From an uncultured Paracoccaceae bacterium (GTDB taxonomy: Bacteria; Pseudomonadota; Alphaproteobacteria; Rhodobacterales; Rhodobacteraceae): DNA of 64,000 nucleotides. A model generated the notes under the pieces. That model made no database searches, was not told the DNA's origin, and saw nothing but the letters and a program-made list of their open reading frames with translations. Shown here piece by piece: positions 8,710 through 17,188 of this stretch. Each line of letters starts with the position of its first letter. Positions within the stretch are counted from its first letter, which is position 1. The position numbers were made by a program, and so were the translations under genes. Location: assembly GCA_951812305.1 (NCBI GenBank), contig CATOSB010000008.1, forward strand, positions 310,001 to 374,000. The letters run 5' to 3'.

Positions 8710-10310
8710 GTAACTCCCAAGCACCCCCCACGTTTGAGTGTTATTGTCAGTTTTATGGTGAGTCGAATTTGCCATTTTGCGCGTGTTTTTTTTCTTTCTT
8801 GTCTGAATTCTGTGGCGCCGGGTTGATTTCTCTGAATCAGTGGTGGGATGGATCAGGTTGCCGCCCTTGAACAACTTCTCGCCACGGCTCTGCGTCGGAT
8901 CGCTGAGCTTGAAGCTGCGTTGGCGAGCATGGCGGAAGAGATCACGGACCTGCGCCGACAGTTGGCCAAGAACAGCAGCAATAGCAGCAAGCCCCCTTCA
9001 AGTGATGGCCTGAAGAAGCCAGCCCCGCGCAGCCTGCGTGGCAAATCCGGAAAGAAAAGTGGCGGCCAAGTTGGCCACCGGGGCGACACCCTGCGCCAGA
9101 CGTCAACACCCGACTTTGTCGAACGGCATGAGGCGACGCATTGCAGCGCCTGTCAGAGCGCCCTGACGGCGGAGATGGTGAAAGGGATCGAGAAGCGTCA
9201 GGTGTTCGACTTGCCTGCGCCACGCCTGGAGGTCACCGAGCATCAGGCGGCGGTTTATTGTTGCGACCATTGTCGAGCCACGACGACGGCTGGCTTTCCC
9301 GATGGCGTGGCCGCGCATGTGCAATATGGCACGCGCATGCGGGCAGTGGCGGTCTATTGCAATGTTCAGCAGCTGATACCCGAGGATCGGGTCTGCCAGC
9401 TTATGCGCGACCTGTTTGGGGCCACCAGCTTGTGCGCGGCCAGCGTGACCAACTGGACGCGCGGCGCGGCAAATAAGATGGGTGTCGTGGTTGAACACAT
9501 TCTCGCCCGGCTTGCCGAAGGCGGCGTTCGGCATCTGGACGAGACCGGACTTCGTGTTGCCGGCAAGCTGCACTGGCTGCACACGATCTGCGATACCGCC
9601 TTCACCCATTACCGCATCAGCGCCAAACGCGGTGCTGTTCCAACCTTCCTGACCGGCGGGACGATCATTCATGATCACTGGAAACCCTACTACGCCCATA
9701 TGAGCGGAGTGGACGCCCACGCCCTCTGCGGGGCGCATCACTTGCGCGAACTCAAGGCCATCGAAGAGATCGAAAAAGAGCCTTGGGCGACGGAGATGAG
9801 CGCAGTGCTTCATAGCGCCAATCAGCTCAGATGCGCGGCTCAGGATCAAGGCGAGACCGAACTCCCGGAACTGGTTCGCCAGGGTATAGTCACCAGATAC
9901 ATGGCGATCCTCGCCAAGGGGCTCGCCTTCCACGAACGCCAGCCCCCGCTGGCCAAAAGCCCCGGCACCCGCGGCCGAAAAGCCAGGCGGCCAGGCCACA
10001 ACCTGCTCCTCCGCCTGCGTGACTACCGCGATGACGTTTTGCGATTCATCGCCGACTTCGCGGTCCCATTCACAAACAATCAGGCCGAACAGGACCTGCG
10101 CATGATGAAGCTGCGCATGAAAATCTCGGGCACCTTCCGCACCCTCGAGGGCGCGCGGGTCTTCGCCGACATCAGGTCCGTCATCTCGACGGCCAGAAAA
10201 CACCGGTTCAACATCCTGGAAATCCTGACCCTGTCACCACCTCAGATCATCGCACGGCTCTGACGGAACAAAACCCCGCAACCCTATCGGACAGGGTGCT
10301 TGGGAGTTAC
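8710..10310 (+). mobile_element. IS66-family insertion sequence (single-ORF type) with 8-bp target duplication
   Basis: A 1601-bp element. The left end GTAACTCCCAAGCACCC (8710-8726) is the exact inverse of the right end (10294-10310). AAACTATC is present on both sides (8702-8709 and 10311-10318), the 8-bp duplication typical of IS66. Only one transposase gene is present, without the tnpA/tnpB accessory genes of classical IS66, as in the ISBst12-like subgroup. Bases 8727-8847 and 10264-10293 are non-coding IS sequence. It separates fdxA from carD; restoring the site leaves about 290 bp between those genes. Confidence 0.95.
8848..10263 (+). CDS. IS66-family transposase
   Basis: A 471-residue transposase. 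It has an N-terminal coiled-coil-like leader (VAALEQLLATALRRIAELEAALA), the NSSNSSKPPSSDG motif, a zinc-finger-like CxxC region (CSACQSALTAEM, later CCDHC), and a DDE domain with GGVRHLDETGLRV (first Asp), then LCGAHHLREL, and near the end PFTNNQAEQDLRMMKLRMKISGTFRT, which includes the catalytic Glu. All expected parts are present and the frame is intact, so the element may still be active. Confidence 0.95.
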   Translation: MDQVAALEQLLATALRRIAELEAALASMAEEITDLRRQLAKNSSNSSKPPSSDGLKKPAPRSLRGKSGKKSGGQVGHRGDTLRQTSTPDFVERHEATHCSACQSALTAEMVKGIEKRQVFDLPAPRLEVTEHQAAVYCCDHCRATTTAGFPDGVAAHVQYGTRMRAVAVYCNVQQLIPEDRVCQLMRDLFGATSLCAASVTNWTRGAANKMGVVVEHILARLAEGGVRHLDETGLRVAGKLHWLHTICDTAFTHYRISAKRGAVPTFLTGGTIIHDHWKPYYAHMSGVDAHALCGAHHLRELKAIEEIEKEPWATEMSAVLHSANQLRCAAQDQGETELPELVRQGIVTRYMAILAKGLAFHERQPPLAKSPGTRGRKARRPGHNLLLRLRDYRDDVLRFIADFAVPFTNNQAEQDLRMMKLRMKISGTFRTLEGARVFADIRSVISTARKHRFNILEILTLSPPQIIARL

Positions 10311-10526
10311 AAACTATCGGTGCCAAAGCGCCGCAGGCTTCTTTAAAACGGCGGCAAAATTTGATATACTGCACCGCAGAAACTGAATGAAACATGCTGC
10401 CGCCCGCGGCGCTCTTTGCCTCGGGACGGTGTTTTTGGCGCTGAATTTGGAATTGGCCTGATCGTGGCACGATCCCATCTTTATGTTGCCAAAGGCCCCG
10501 GATGGGGCTGATAGGAAGGACGCTGA

Positions 10527-11033
10527 ATGAGCAAGAAAAACCTGGCATTTCGCCCCAACGAATTCGTGGTCTATCCCGCGCATGGCGTGGGCAAGATCGT
10601 CTCGATCGAGGAACAGGAAGTCGTGGGCATCAAGATGGAGCTGTTTGTCATCTCGTTTGAGAAAGACAAGATGACCCTGCGGGTGCCGACGCATAAGGCC
10701 GTTGAGGTTGGAATGCGGTCGCTGTCCTCGCCAGAGGTCGTTTCACGCGCGATGACGACACTCAAAGGCAAGGCCAAGGTCAAGCGGGCCATGTGGTCGC
10801 GCCGGGCGCAGGAATATGAACAGAAGATCAATTCCGGCGACCTGATCGCGATTGCGGAAGTCGTGCGTGATTTGCACCGCACAGATGATCAGCGCGAGCA
10901 AAGTTATTCCGAACGCCAGCTTTACGAGGCCGCTTTGGAGCGGCTGACGCGTGAGATAGCCGCAGTGGCCGGATCGGATGAAGATTCGGCGCAAAAGGAA
11001 ATCGGCGAGGTGCTTATGGCCCGCGCGGCCTAG
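10527..11033 (+). CDS. carD: CarD family transcriptional regulator
   Basis: A 168-residue protein with the N-terminal RNA-polymerase-interaction (Tudor-like) domain FRPNEFVVYPAHGVGKIVSIE and the helical DNA-binding C-terminal domain (MWSRRAQEYEQKINSGD, VVRDLHR, SERQLYEAALERL). CarD binds the RNA polymerase beta subunit and stabilises open promoter complexes; in alphaproteobacteria it compensates for promoters lacking the -7 T. AGGAAGG lies upstream of the ATG. The region 10319-10526 is original upstream DNA, displaced by the IS66 insertion, and may hold the carD promoter. A strong terminator follows. Confidence 0.95.
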   Translation: MSKKNLAFRPNEFVVYPAHGVGKIVSIEEQEVVGIKMELFVISFEKDKMTLRVPTHKAVEVGMRSLSSPEVVSRAMTTLKGKAKVKRAMWSRRAQEYEQKINSGDLIAIAEVVRDLHRTDDQREQSYSERQLYEAALERLTREIAAVAGSDEDSAQKEIGEVLMARAA

Positions 11034-11058
11034 GTGACGCCGGATATTTCCATAGCAG

Positions 11059-11085
11059 ACGCCGCCCCACCGGGCGGCGTTTTTT
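11059..11085 (+). terminator. Intrinsic terminator of carD
   Basis: A nine-pair perfect stem, ACGCCGCCC (11059-11067) and GGGCGGCGT (11072-11080), with loop CACC and a run of six T from 11080. It begins 26 bases after the carD stop. Confidence 0.9.
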
Positions 11086-11115
11086 GTTGGGAAGGATCGA
11101 TTTTGCGGCCTGCGA

Positions 11116-11348
11116 TTGGCCTGAAGCTGACGTTCGCCAACCCAGAGACAAGCCGTGCGATTGCCTGCCCGTGGGATGGCGATGAAACCATTGTGTTTGC
11201 CGGTTTATCTCGCCTGATCCGTAGAACCTGAACGTCGTGCGCGGCGCAACGATATCGCCAGCCCGTGGGGACGGGCAGGCGATCGCACGGCGGCCCAAGG
11301 GCCTTGATTCCGCGCATGGGTGGCACTCTTCAATGATCGTTTCAGGCA
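11116..11348 (+). repeat. Dispersed palindromic element, copy B
   Basis: Forward copy. The outer ends are TTGGCCTGAAGC (from 11116) and GTTTCAGGCA (to 11348). The left arm TTGCCTGCCCGTGGGATGG starts at 11161. The right arm hairpin is 11255-11282 (TCGCCAGCCCG, then CGGGCAGGCGA). A third hairpin with core GGCCC-AA-GGGCC ends in TTGATTCCGCGC at 11315. It fills the space between the carD terminator and the 3' end of cobS, so it lies between convergent genes. Confidence 0.85.
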
Positions 11349-11380
11349 AAGTACGACCGGATTAAGCGCAGCCCACCTCC

Positions 11381-12139
11381 TTAGGCCGCGGCAAACACCA
11401 AAATTGCGATTTCGCTCAATTGCTGCACCGCACCAAGGATGTCGCCTGTCTGGCCGCCGATTTTGCGCTTGGCAATCGCCGTGACCGCCAGCGTCAACGC
11501 CGCCAGCAGCAGCACCAGAAACACGCCGGCCATACCAAATGCTACGAAACACCCAACCGCGCCGATCCCCAATGCCACGAGTGTCGTGTCGCGCGAAGGG
11601 TGCCCGGTCTGAGCCGACAGGCCATCACCCCGCGCATTGGGCAATAAATACATCACGGCCACCATTGGCACCCGACTGAGCGCCGCCGCCACCAGAACAG
11701 CGGGCCAAAGCGTTCCACTTCCGGCTATCGCGCCCAATGCCGCCCATTTCAGGCCGATTGCGAGGATCAGCGCAAGAACCCCAAAGGCGCCGATGCGGCT
11801 GTCCTTCATAATCGCGAGCCTCGAGTCCGCGTCACTGCCGCCCCAAAGCCCATCGGCCGTATCCGCAAGTCCGTCTTCGTGCATTGCCCCCGTCGCAATG
11901 ATCAGCACGGCAAGAACCAGTCCGGCACTGACCATCGGCGGCAATGCATGTGTCCACGCCGCAATCAGCGCGCCAATCAGGCCCACCGCCAGACCGGCCA
12001 ACGGATAGGCCCATGCTGCACGCGCACCTCGGTAAACACCCGAATGCGGCACTGGAAGCCGGGTCAATAGCTGGATCGCCTCGGTTACATCGCCAAGCTG
12101 CATAAGGGCCGTGTCGCGATCAGGCATCGGGCCGGTCAT
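11381..12139 (-). CDS. cobS: Adenosylcobinamide-GDP ribazoletransferase (cobalamin-5'-phosphate synthase)
   Basis: A 252-residue integral membrane protein that joins adenosylcobinamide-GDP to alpha-ribazole in the last steps of B12 synthesis. It shows AIQLLTRLPVP near the start, the acidic motif HEDGLADTADGLWGG, and many hydrophobic segments (AWAYPLAGLAVGLIGALIAA; LAIGLKWAALGAIAG; FVAFGMAGVFLVLLLAALTLAV). I chose the ATG at 12139, with AAGGAA about nine bases upstream; the frame is open further upstream but would then run into the cobT start. It diverges from cobT, its pathway partner, across 67 bp. Confidence 0.92.
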   Translation of the reverse strand: MTGPMPDRDTALMQLGDVTEAIQLLTRLPVPHSGVYRGARAAWAYPLAGLAVGLIGALIAAWTHALPPMVSAGLVLAVLIIATGAMHEDGLADTADGLWGGSDADSRLAIMKDSRIGAFGVLALILAIGLKWAALGAIAGSGTLWPAVLVAAALSRVPMVAVMYLLPNARGDGLSAQTGHPSRDTTLVALGIGAVGCFVAFGMAGVFLVLLLAALTLAVTAIAKRKIGGQTGDILGAVQQLSEIAILVFAAA

Positions 12140-12206
12140 TCGGGACTGTTCCTTGCATGGTGAAAGCGATAAGCCGCGTCGGAATATTCTGCAATGAGAG
12201 ACGTAC

Positions 12207-13214
12207 ATGAACGCGCCAAACGATCTTGACGGATACCGCAACATTCTGGGCGATTTGCCTGTGCCCGATGCCCGCGCGATTGACGCGGCTCAGGACCGGA
12301 ACGCGCAATTAACCAAGCCGCCGGGTGCGCTGGGGCGGATGGAAGAACTGGCGATCTGGTATTGCGGCTGGCGCGGCGATGCAAAGGCGACGATTGATAA
12401 CCCCCAGATCGCGATATTCGCGGGAAATCATGGCGTTGCGGCACAGGGCGTGTCCGCCTTTCCGCCGGAGGTAACCGCGCAAATGGTGGCGAATTTCGCA
12501 GCGGGCGGTGCCGCGATCAACCAGTTGGCGCAATTGCATGGCGCACGGCTGGACGTTGAGGCCTTCGACCTCGATCTACCGACAGCAGATTTCACCCAAG
12601 CGCCTGCAATGAGCGAAGCGCAGTTTCTTGTGGCGCTCAAACGTGGCTGGGACGCTGTGGCCGCCGAAACGGACCTGCTGGTCGTTGGCGAAATGGGGAT
12701 CGGCAACACAACTTCCGCAGCCGCAATTGCGAACGCGCTGTTTGGTGGCGCGGCGGAAGACTGGGTTGGCCGTGGCACCGGCGTTGATGATGCTGGTCTG
12801 GCGCGCAAGGCAGAGGTTGTGGCAAAGGGTGTTGCATTGCATGGCAACACCGATGCGTTGGAAGTGCTTCGGCGCCTCGGCGGGTTCGAATTGGCGGCGA
12901 TGGCGGGCGCGGTTCTGCGCGCGCGTGTATCCGGCATTCCGGTCATCCTTGACGGTTTCATCTGCACTGCTGCCACAGCAGCGTTGGAACGGGCGGCCCC
13001 CGGCGCGCTTGATCACTGCGTTGCAGGACACGTAAGCGCAGAGGCGGCGCATATCAGGATGCTTGACGGGTTGGGAAAAGTAGCGTTGCTTTCGCTCGGC
13101 CTGCGTCTTGGCGAAGGGTCCGGCGCCGCCACTGCGATTGGCATTCTGAGGGCGGCCGTGGCCTGTCATTCGGGGATGGCGACATTTGCGGAGGCTGGCG
13201 TCAGCGGCGGATAG
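12207..13214 (+). CDS. cobT: Nicotinate-nucleotide--dimethylbenzimidazole phosphoribosyltransferase
   Basis: A 335-residue CobT that transfers phosphoribose from nicotinate mononucleotide to dimethylbenzimidazole, giving alpha-ribazole phosphate for the lower ligand of B12. It has LTKPPGALGRMEELA, FAGNHGVAAQGVSAFPPEVT, GGAAINQLA, GEMGIGNTTSAAAI, and near the end GLRLGEGSGAATAI, where the catalytic Glu of the family lies. It is complete; IS630 copy 2 sits 19 bases after the stop and does not cut it. It is divergent from cobS. A cobalamin riboswitch was not apparent in the 67-bp gap, which is too short for one. Confidence 0.95.
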   Translation: MNAPNDLDGYRNILGDLPVPDARAIDAAQDRNAQLTKPPGALGRMEELAIWYCGWRGDAKATIDNPQIAIFAGNHGVAAQGVSAFPPEVTAQMVANFAAGGAAINQLAQLHGARLDVEAFDLDLPTADFTQAPAMSEAQFLVALKRGWDAVAAETDLLVVGEMGIGNTTSAAAIANALFGGAAEDWVGRGTGVDDAGLARKAEVVAKGVALHGNTDALEVLRRLGGFELAAMAGAVLRARVSGIPVILDGFICTAATAALERAAPGALDHCVAGHVSAEAAHIRMLDGLGKVALLSLGLRLGEGSGAATAIGILRAAVACHSGMATFAEAGVSGG

Positions 13215-13233
13215 GTTGGTATTGGGTGGACTA

Positions 13234-14470
13234 GTCCCTCGCTTCGCATGATTTGACGTTGTGATATTTTTCTGAATCACTCTGCTATAGATTTTGGGAG
13301 GGTATTGAGATGTCAAAATGTGGTCGTGCTGTGAAGTATGTTGTTCGACTGAATGCTGGTGAGCGGTTGCAGCTTGAGGATATGATCCGCACGGGTCGGC
13401 AGGCGGCGTATCGACTGCTCAAGGCGCGGATATTGCTCAAGGCAGATGTATCTTCAGACAGTGGCGGCTGGGATGACGAGCGGATTGCAGAAGCTTTGGA
13501 GACCAGTGTTTCCACAGTATTCCGTACCCGCCGCCAGGTTGTGGAAGAAGGCCTTGAGGCGGCTCTGGGTCGCAAAAAGCAGAAGACCCCGTCCACGCCA
13601 GCAATCTTTGATGGAACCGCTGAGGCGAAGCTCATTGCGTTGGCCTGTTCGGAACCACCGGAGGGTCACGCGCGCTGGTCTTTGCGTCTTCTGGAAACGC
13701 GCGTGGTCGAATTGGGCATCGTTGAAGCAGCCAGCGACAGCACGATCCATCGGGTGCTCAAAAAAACGCGCTCAAACCGCACAAGAGCCGCTATTGGGTG
13801 ATCCCTCCGAAAGCCAATGCAGGTTTTGTTGCTGCGATGGAAGATGTGCTGGAAGTCTACACGCGCCCCTATGATCCGGCCCGCCCGCTGGTTTGCCTTG
13901 ACGAGACCAGCAAGCAGCTGACCTTTGAGACCCGTACGCCGATCCCAATCCGGCCGGGGCGCGAAGCCCGTTTCGACTATGAATACGAGCGCGCGGGTGT
14001 GGCCAGCCTGTTCATGTTGTTTGCCCCGCTTGAAGGCTGGCGCCATGTTGCCGTTCGAGACCGCCGAACCGCCATCGATTTTGCCCACATTCTCAAGGAC
14101 CTCGCCGACACCCACTTCCCCAAGGCTGACCGGATTACACTGGTTCAGGACAATCTCAACACCCACAACCCGGCGTCGTTATACAAGGCCTTTCCACCTG
14201 ATGAAGCCCGTCGCATTGTCGAACGGTTTGAGTGGCACTTCACGCCCAAACACGGCTCCTGGCTCAACATCGCAGAATGTGAACTCAGCACACTTGCGCG
14301 TCAATGTCTCGACCGCCGCATTCCTGATCGCAACACCTTGGCCAATGAAGCAAAGGCATGGGAAACCGAGCGAAACACCGCATCCGCAAAGGTGACATGG
14401 CGATTCTCAACTAAAGACGCACGCATCAAACTTGCTCACCTTTACCCGCAAATCGGATGAATCAAGGGAC
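13234..14470 (+). mobile_element. IS630-family insertion sequence, copy 2
   Basis: A 1237-bp element with the same length, ends and ORFs as copy 1 (2249-3485), in the same orientation, flanked by its own TA pair (13232-13233 and 14471-14472). Independent TA flanks show that it arrived by separate transposition rather than by duplication of a larger segment. It lies just after cobT and about 55 bp before repeat copy C. Confidence 0.95.
13310..14460 (+). CDS. IS630-family transposase (two frames, probable programmed -1 frameshift), copy 2
   Basis: Same two-frame layout as copy 1: the DNA-binding half at 13310-13801 and the DDE half at 13798-14460, with the A7 slip site at 13760-13766. Both translated halves match those of copy 1 residue for residue as far as I compared them. 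The shared overlap argues that the frame break is functional and not random decay. Confidence 0.9.
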
Positions 14471-14526
14471 TAGGCCCAGCGGCAAGAATCCCGGGCATTT
14501 TAGACTAACGGAGAGACTAATCTGTG

Positions 14527-14756
14527 TTTGGGCCGAGGCGGGCATTCACGGATTTGGCACCGAGACGCGCGGTTGCCTGCCCGTGGGATGGCGATCAAGC
14601 CTTGCAGTTGGCCCATTTATCCCAGCCAAGTCCGCACGAATTCAAAGGCTTGTGCCCAGCCTCACCAAATCGCCAGCCCGTGGGGACGGGCAGGCGATCG
14701 CGCGGCGGCCCGAGGGCCTTGATTCCGCGCAATAATCGTTTTCAAAATCCGGGCCA
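14527..14756 (+). repeat. Dispersed palindromic element, copy C
   Basis: Forward copy. The left end resembles TTTGGGCCGAGG (14527); the left arm TTGCCTGCCCGTGGGATGG begins at 14573; the spacer includes CAGCCAAGTCCG and CCCAGCCTCACCAAA; the right arm hairpin covers about 14669-14697; the third hairpin has core GGCCCGAGGGCC and ends in TTGATTCCGCGC at 14730. The right end is weakly kept (GGGCCAACCC). It fills most of the 350-bp gap between the IS630 copy and the M48 gene; 14471-14526 and 14757-14808 show nothing else. Confidence 0.85.
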
Positions 14757-14808
14757 ACCCGAATTTTTCGCATCCGCCAAATTCTGACCTACCGCAGCCC
14801 ATCCGGCA

Positions 14809-15513
14809 TCAAAGCCCGGACACAACCGCATCCACGGTTTGGATCCGCTGTGCATTTGGCGGGTGCGTGCCAAGGAAGCGGTTCCCGGGATCGGCGATGC
14901 GGGTGAAATACCGGGCACCGGCGCGTGCATCAAAACCGGCCCGGTGCGCGATGAGCGCGCCAAGCGCATCAGCTTCCAGCTCGAATTCCTTGGAATAGGT
15001 CCGCGCGCCAATTTCGGCACCTACCTGTACTGCGCGTTCGACAATCGCCTCACTCGCGCCACCGATACGTGCCAAAATCCCCGCCGCCAACGCACCGCGC
15101 AGGGCGCTGTCCTGCTGTTTGGGCAGATGCCCCTCGATATGATGCGCCGCCTCGTGGCCGAGGATAAAGGCAAGCTCGTCTCTGTTTCTTGCCTCTGCGA
15201 TCAGGGATACGGTAAACACGATCAGCGGGCGGCCATCGTCATCCACGGTCTGGAAAGCGTTCGGGGGCAATTCGGCGCGGCTGTCGACAAGAATGATATA
15301 ATCGCAATTCTCGCCAGTTGTCCGGTTGCGGCAAGTGGATTCGGCCACCGGTTCAACGCGCTTCACCACGGCAATGAAATTGTCGGCCGCCTGTTTTGCA
15401 GACGGCAGTGCGGCGTTTGTTGGCGGTGGACTACTCGCCGGCGGAACGGTGTTTTGCGGAACCACGGCACAGGCCGAAAGCGAAAGGCAGGCAAGGAGAA
15501 CGGCAATGCGCAT
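14809..15513 (-). CDS. M48-family metallopeptidase, predicted lipoprotein
   Basis: A 234-residue protein. The N-terminal signal ends in the lipobox LSAC with Cys15 as the lipidated residue, so the protein is probably anchored to a membrane facing the periplasm. The zinc motif HEAAH is at residues 120-124, with the downstream E-x-x-AD segment (EFELEADALGA) that gives the third ligand. It resembles the BepA/LoiP-type quality-control peptidases of the envelope, though without the TPR part of BepA. It is convergent with cobT across IS630 copy 2 and repeat copy C. Confidence 0.88.
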   Translation of the reverse strand: MRIAVLLACLSLSACAVVPQNTVPPASSPPPTNAALPSAKQAADNFIAVVKRVEPVAESTCRNRTTGENCDYIILVDSRAELPPNAFQTVDDDGRPLIVFTVSLIAEARNRDELAFILGHEAAHHIEGHLPKQQDSALRGALAAGILARIGGASEAIVERAVQVGAEIGARTYSKEFELEADALGALIAHRAGFDARAGARYFTRIADPGNRFLGTHPPNAQRIQTVDAVVSGL

Positions 15514-15656
15514 GGTGCTATTTCAACCGGCGGGGCGGGCGAGGTCAATGAGCGCGACAATCCCAAAGTTGAATTTGGCGTGACCCCGCGCGTGAATTGC
15601 TAAAACACGAGGGATTGGCGGTTCAATTGCATCGCGATGGCGGCTAGGGTCTCGAC

Positions 15657-15893
15657 ATGTTTACCATCGAACACGAATTTGACGCGACAATCATCACTTT
15701 GGTTGACGAAGGCGCCGCGCCCTTGGGCGAGGATGTGACAATCGCCGCCTTTGAAGAATGCGTAACGGTTGAGCAATTGGACCATAACGGATCAGTTGCG
15801 AAGATCACGCTGACCCTGTCGCAGATGCGCGACCTTGCTGCGGCGCTGGATTTGCCGGAAGGCATATATCAGCTTGGCAAAGCGCCGACCTGA
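15657..15893 (+). CDS. Small protein of unknown function
   Basis: A 78-residue acidic protein that I do not recognise. It has no signal peptide or membrane segment and appears as alternating strands ending in a helix (LTLSQMRDLAAALDLP). The reading frame is well formed, and the composition matches neighbouring genes rather than a shadow frame. It lies between the divergent M48 gene and the T2SS cluster; 82 bases separate it from the chosen gspG start, so it could be the first gene of that operon or independent. Confidence 0.6.
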   Translation: MFTIEHEFDATIITLVDEGAAPLGEDVTIAAFEECVTVEQLDHNGSVAKITLTLSQMRDLAAALDLPEGIYQLGKAPT

Positions 15894-15975
15894 GGCAGTG
15901 CATTGAGAGGTTCGTTCAAGTTTGCTAGACTTCAACTCACGAATTGAAGGCACTGAATTGCAGGGATATTCCGGG

Positions 15976-16422
15976 GTGAGCGACGAAATTCAAGAAAACC
16001 AGAGTGACGATGGCTTTTCGCTTTTGGAGCTGATGGTCGTCGTGGTCATCATGTCGATCCTTGCGCTGGTAATCGTGCCACGGATCATTGATCGGCCCGA
16101 TCAGGCGCGGGTGGCGCGGGTGCAATCGGACCTCGCCGTGTTGAGCGAGGCGGTGAACCTCTACCGGCTGGACAATTTGGGCTATCCCACGACCGAACAG
16201 GGGTTGCAGGCGCTCGTGGCCCGTCCGGTATCAGACCCAGTGCCCGAAAACTGGCAGGATGGCGGGTATATCCAGAACCTGCCGACAGACCCCTGGGGCA
16301 AGGAATATCAGTATCTGTCGCCCGGCGTGCATGGCGATTTCGACATTTTTACCTTTGGCGCGGATGGAGTGGCCGGGGGTGACGGCGTGGATGCGGATGT
16401 CGGCACATGGACCGGCAGCTGA
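15976..16422 (+). CDS. gspG: Type II secretion major pseudopilin GspG
   Basis: The major pseudopilin forming the periplasmic piston of the T2SS. After a short leader comes the prepilin peptidase site G / FSLLELMVVVVIMSILA with Glu at +5, then the family hallmark YPTTEQGLQALV and a C-terminal calcium-loop region (DPWGKEYQYLSPGVHGDFDIFTFGADG). I chose the GTG at 15976, which gives a 148-residue protein with a 12-residue leader; a TTG at 15922 would give 166 residues and an unusually long leader. It is the first gene of the gsp run and overlaps gspH by 16 bases. Confidence 0.92.
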   Translation: MSDEIQENQSDDGFSLLELMVVVVIMSILALVIVPRIIDRPDQARVARVQSDLAVLSEAVNLYRLDNLGYPTTEQGLQALVARPVSDPVPENWQDGGYIQNLPTDPWGKEYQYLSPGVHGDFDIFTFGADGVAGGDGVDADVGTWTGS

Positions 16423-16835
16423 TCAAGGACGCCGGGTTTACCCTGATCGAATTGATGGTGGTGGTCGCCATTCTGGCGCTTTTGGCAACGACGGCGACTT
16501 TGTCGGCTGTGCGCCCCGGCGGCGTGCAAAGCGATGCGGCGCGGTTTCTGGCGGCGGTAGAGCGGCAGCGCGCAAAGGCCGTGTTGTCACGGAAATTCAC
16601 GGGCATCTCGGTTGATGGCGATGGGTTTGCGGCGGTCGCGTCAAGCGCGGGCGGTTGGGTCGAGGTTGGTCAGGGCACTGACTGGCGCGGCAGTGTCAGC
16701 GGCGTGTTGCCAGAACGGATCGTCTTCACGCCCAGCGGCCAGATGACGCCGCTGCGCCTGACGCTTTCACATCGCGGGCGCAATGTGATCTGCGAAACCG
16801 ATGGCTGGGCGGAATTGCAATGTCGCGGCGGATGA
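16407..16835 (+). CDS. gspH: Type II secretion minor pseudopilin GspH
   Basis: A 142-residue minor pseudopilin. The prepilin site is G / FTLIELMVVVAILALLATTATL right after the leader MDRQLIKDA. The rest fits a GspH-type fold with residues FLAAVERQRAKAVLSRKFTGI following the helix and a C-terminal beta region with one Cys near the end. It overlaps gspG and gspI, consistent with translational coupling. Assignment to H rather than another minor pseudopilin relies mainly on its position between G and I. Confidence 0.82.
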   Translation: MDRQLIKDAGFTLIELMVVVAILALLATTATLSAVRPGGVQSDAARFLAAVERQRAKAVLSRKFTGISVDGDGFAAVASSAGGWVEVGQGTDWRGSVSGVLPERIVFTPSGQMTPLRLTLSHRGRNVICETDGWAELQCRGG

Positions 16836-17188
16836 AGCGCGCCGAAGATGGCGTCAGCCTGATCGAGGTTGTCGTGGCGGTTCTGGTTCTGTCGATTGGA
16901 ATAATTGCCGGATTTCAAAGCCTTGGCCAAGCACGTCGCGGGATTGGTGCAGAGCTGCCAAGGCTGGCCGCGCATCAGGTTGCGCTGAACCGTGCATCAG
17001 AGTTGCAGATGTTCGGCGCTGGTGCCCCATTGCCTGAACAGGTGACAATGGCGGGCATTGTCTGGGACGTTGAAGCGGAACGTGCAAGCACGGTATCGGG
17101 GGTTGTTGAAGTGCGCGTAAGGGTCAGCGCGGCGGGGCAACCGGGCGCGATTTACACCGTCTATGCGCCGCCGGGACCGCCGCAATGA
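16820..17188 (+). CDS. gspI: Type II secretion minor pseudopilin GspI
   Basis: A 122-residue minor pseudopilin with prepilin site G / VSLIEVVVAVLVLSIGIIAGFQSLGQA, then HQVALNRASELQ and GIVWDVEAERAS, typical of GspI. GspI forms the pilus tip with GspJ and GspK. Two nearby ATG starts (16820, 16832) are possible; the second gives a shorter leader of ordinary length. It overlaps gspJ by four bases. Confidence 0.85.
   Translation: MSRRMKRAEDGVSLIEVVVAVLVLSIGIIAGFQSLGQARRGIGAELPRLAAHQVALNRASELQMFGAGAPLPEQVTMAGIVWDVEAERASTVSGVVEVRVRVSAAGQPGAIYTVYAPPGPPQ

Noticed and set aside
9103..10203. 366-residue minus-strand ORF opposite the IS66 transposase
   Set aside because: Antisense shadow of a complete transposase gene with no recognisable motif.
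12140..12206. Cobalamin riboswitch between cobS and cobT
   Set aside because: The divergent gap is 67 bases, too short for a B12 riboswitch, and no B12-box was seen.
2249..14470. Composite transposon formed by the two IS630 copies
   Set aside because: Each copy has its own TA pair, the enclosed genes are housekeeping genes in usual order, and there is no common outer duplication.
14839..15603. 254-residue plus-strand ORF opposite the M48 peptidase
   Set aside because: The minus-strand gene has lipobox and HEAAH motif; the plus frame has no family features.
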